DNA of 64,000 nt, taken from NCBI RefSeq assembly GCF_021044625.1, contig NZ_CP087999.1:1815001-1879000 (forward strand), read 5' to 3'. This stretch comes from Geomonas sp. RF6 (GTDB taxonomy: Bacteria > Desulfobacterota > Desulfuromonadia > Geobacterales > Geobacteraceae). Under the pieces are notes generated by a model that saw nothing but the letters and a program-made list of their open reading frames with translations, had not been told where the DNA came from and did not search any database. Shown piece after piece: positions 62,834 through 64,000 of this stretch (positions within the stretch are counted from its first letter, which is position 1; each line of letters starts with the position of its first letter). The position numbers were made by a program, and so were the translations under genes.

Positions 62834-64000
62834 CTCTTCTTCTCGCTTCTTTGCAGAAGCGCCGACATCATCTGCTTCGCCGACTGCTTCAGGATCCCGG
62901 CGACGTTCGGATCCCCTTCAAAGATGGAGGACATGTACCCCTTCGCCTGCTCAAGCGTTATGTGCGGCGGGAGGGGGGGGACGTCCGGGTCGCAGTGGGC
63001 GTCGATGACGACGGGGCGGTCGGCGCGCAGCGCCCGCTCCCATGCCGCACCGATCTTTGCCGGGTCGTTCAGCTCGATCCCCTCCAGCCCGAGCATCTGA
63101 GCGTACTGGGCGTACGGGAAGGGGGGGAGGTCCTGGGAGGCGCTGAACTTCGGGTCTCCGTTCATGACCCGCTGCTCCCAGGTGACCTGGTTCAGGTCGC
63201 GGTTGTTCAGCACGAGGATCACCAGGTGCGGATTACTCCAGCTCTTCCAGTACTTTGAAATGGTGACCAGCCCGTTGATGCCGAGCATCTGCATGGCGCC
63301 GTCCCCCACCAGCGCGACGACCGGACGCTGGGGGTAGTTCATCTTCGCGGCGATGGCGTACGGGACCCCCGGGCACATGGTGGCGAGCGTACCGGAAAGG
63401 GAGGCCATCATGCCGCGCCTGATCTTCAGGTCGCGGGCGTACCAGTTCGCTGCAGAGCCGGAATCGCAGGTTACGATGGAATAGTCCGGAAGCCTCGAGG
63501 AGAGCTCCCAGAAGAGGCGCTGCGGGTTGATGGGGTTGGCGGCGATCATGGCGCGCGCCTCCATGACCTGCCACCACTCGGCGACCTCCCGCTCGATGTC
63601 GCTGCGCCAGCCGCGGTCGCTCTTCTTCTCCAGAAGGGGTACCAGGGCGCGCAGCGTAAGGGCGGCATCCCCCTGCAGGTTCACCTCCATCGGGTAGCGC
63701 AGCCCCAGCATGCGCGGGTTGATGTCGATCTGCACCCCGCGCGCCTGCCCCTCCTTCGGGAGGAATTCCGCGTAGGGGAAGCCGCTCCCCACCATGAGGA
63801 GGGTGTCGCAGTTCATCATGAGCTCCCAGCTCGGCTTCGTCCCCAAAAGACCAATGGAGCCGGTCACAAAGGGGAGATCGTCCGGAAGCGCCGCCTTCCC
63901 GAGGAGCGCCTTCGCCACCCCGGCGCCGAGCCGCTCGGCGACCTCGACGACCTCCTCCCCCGCCCCGAGCGCCCCTGCCCCGACGAGCATGGCGACCCTG
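62830..64000 (-). CDS. TPP-dependent enzyme (pyruvate oxidase/acetolactate synthase family), truncated by window end
   Basis: The last 390 residues are inside the window. They contain the central Rossmann domain (GLLGTKPSWELMMNCDTLLMVG, in two parts) and the C-terminal TPP domain with VVALVGDGAMQMLGINGLVT (GDG motif) and LVILVLNNRDLNQVTWEQ. The fold fits POX-type decarboxylases. The frame runs to base 64000, so the true start is beyond it. It ends in ATGA overlap with the enolase-type gene. Confidence 0.88.
   Translation of the reverse strand, partial: RVAMLVGAGALGAGEEVVEVAERLGAGVAKALLGKAALPDDLPFVTGSIGLLGTKPSWELMMNCDTLLMVGSGFPYAEFLPKEGQARGVQIDINPRMLGLRYPMEVNLQGDAALTLRALVPLLEKKSDRGWRSDIEREVAEWWQVMEARAMIAANPINPQRLFWELSSRLPDYSIVTCDSGSAANWYARDLKIRRGMMASLSGTLATMCPGVPYAIAAKMNYPQRPVVALVGDGAMQMLGINGLVTISKYWKSWSNPHLVILVLNNRDLNQVTWEQRVMNGDPKFSASQDLPPFPYAQYAQMLGLEGIELNDPAKIGAAWERALRADRPVVIDAHCDPDVPPLPPHITLEQAKGYMSSIFEGDPNVAGILKQSAKQMMSALLQRSEKKR

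Overview
This GC-rich window looks chromosomal and fits a Geobacter-like member of the Desulfuromonadota. The pointers are an octahaem nitrite reductase, a di-haem peroxidase-like cytochrome, a ferredoxin-dependent 2-oxoacid oxidoreductase, a GEMM-type cyclic-dinucleotide riboswitch, and several families of dispersed palindromic repeats. I see no phage, insertion sequence, integrase or CRISPR array. The assignment rests on gene content only.

Layout. 1-1.7 kb: cmoA (5' truncated by the window edge) and cmoB for tRNA wobble-uridine modification. 1.8-3.3 kb: an orphan AAA/DUF4143 ATPase behind a perfect 24-bp palindrome. 3.6-8.3 kb: a trans-sulfuration PLP enzyme, an octahaem nitrite reductase and a YegD-like Hsp70. 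8.6-14.0 kb (minus): a six-gene operon of an XRE-cupin regulator, an acyl-CoA ligase and a four-subunit 2-oxoacid:ferredoxin oxidoreductase. 14.4-16.3 kb: purine salvage (phosphoribosyltransferase plus permease). 16.7-24.7 kb: a porin, cold-shock protein, small proteins, a REC protein with degenerate GGDEF, a SIR2-like protein and an NCS2 permease.

25.0-33.9 kb is the most accessory-looking part. It holds a Fic protein with a convergent, overlapping small gene carrying a Fic-inhibitory motif. Beyond that lie two divergent genes whose products share an N-terminal nucleoside-deoxyribosyltransferase/TIR-like domain. One of these products also has TPRs and a SLOG-like domain, and its gene is followed 54 nt later by a patatin phospholipase gene. 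Two inverted copies of a ~112-bp repeat bracket the first sensor gene. A ParB-like protein follows. I consider the sensor/SLOG/patatin cluster the best candidate for an undescribed defence or stress system.

34-51.4 kb: housekeeping and envelope genes. These include serS followed directly by two tRNA-Ser genes, a tRNA-Arg, a di-haem cytochrome, and a run of SRPBCC protein, alcohol dehydrogenase, hemerythrin, glycosyltransferase and glycogen-debranching-type enzyme. A complete riboswitch unit (promoter, GEMM aptamer, terminator) sits before a YagU-like membrane protein gene.

51.4-64 kb (minus) is a tightly overlapping block, possibly one transcript: a TPP enzyme (truncated by the window end), an enolase-superfamily enzyme, a large FAD/Fe-S oxidoreductase, a DUF2231 protein, an SDR, then Mrp antiporter genes E-F-G-A'-B-C-D. 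In the last gene the MrpD antiporter reading frame continues without a stop into an ATP-dependent DNA ligase.
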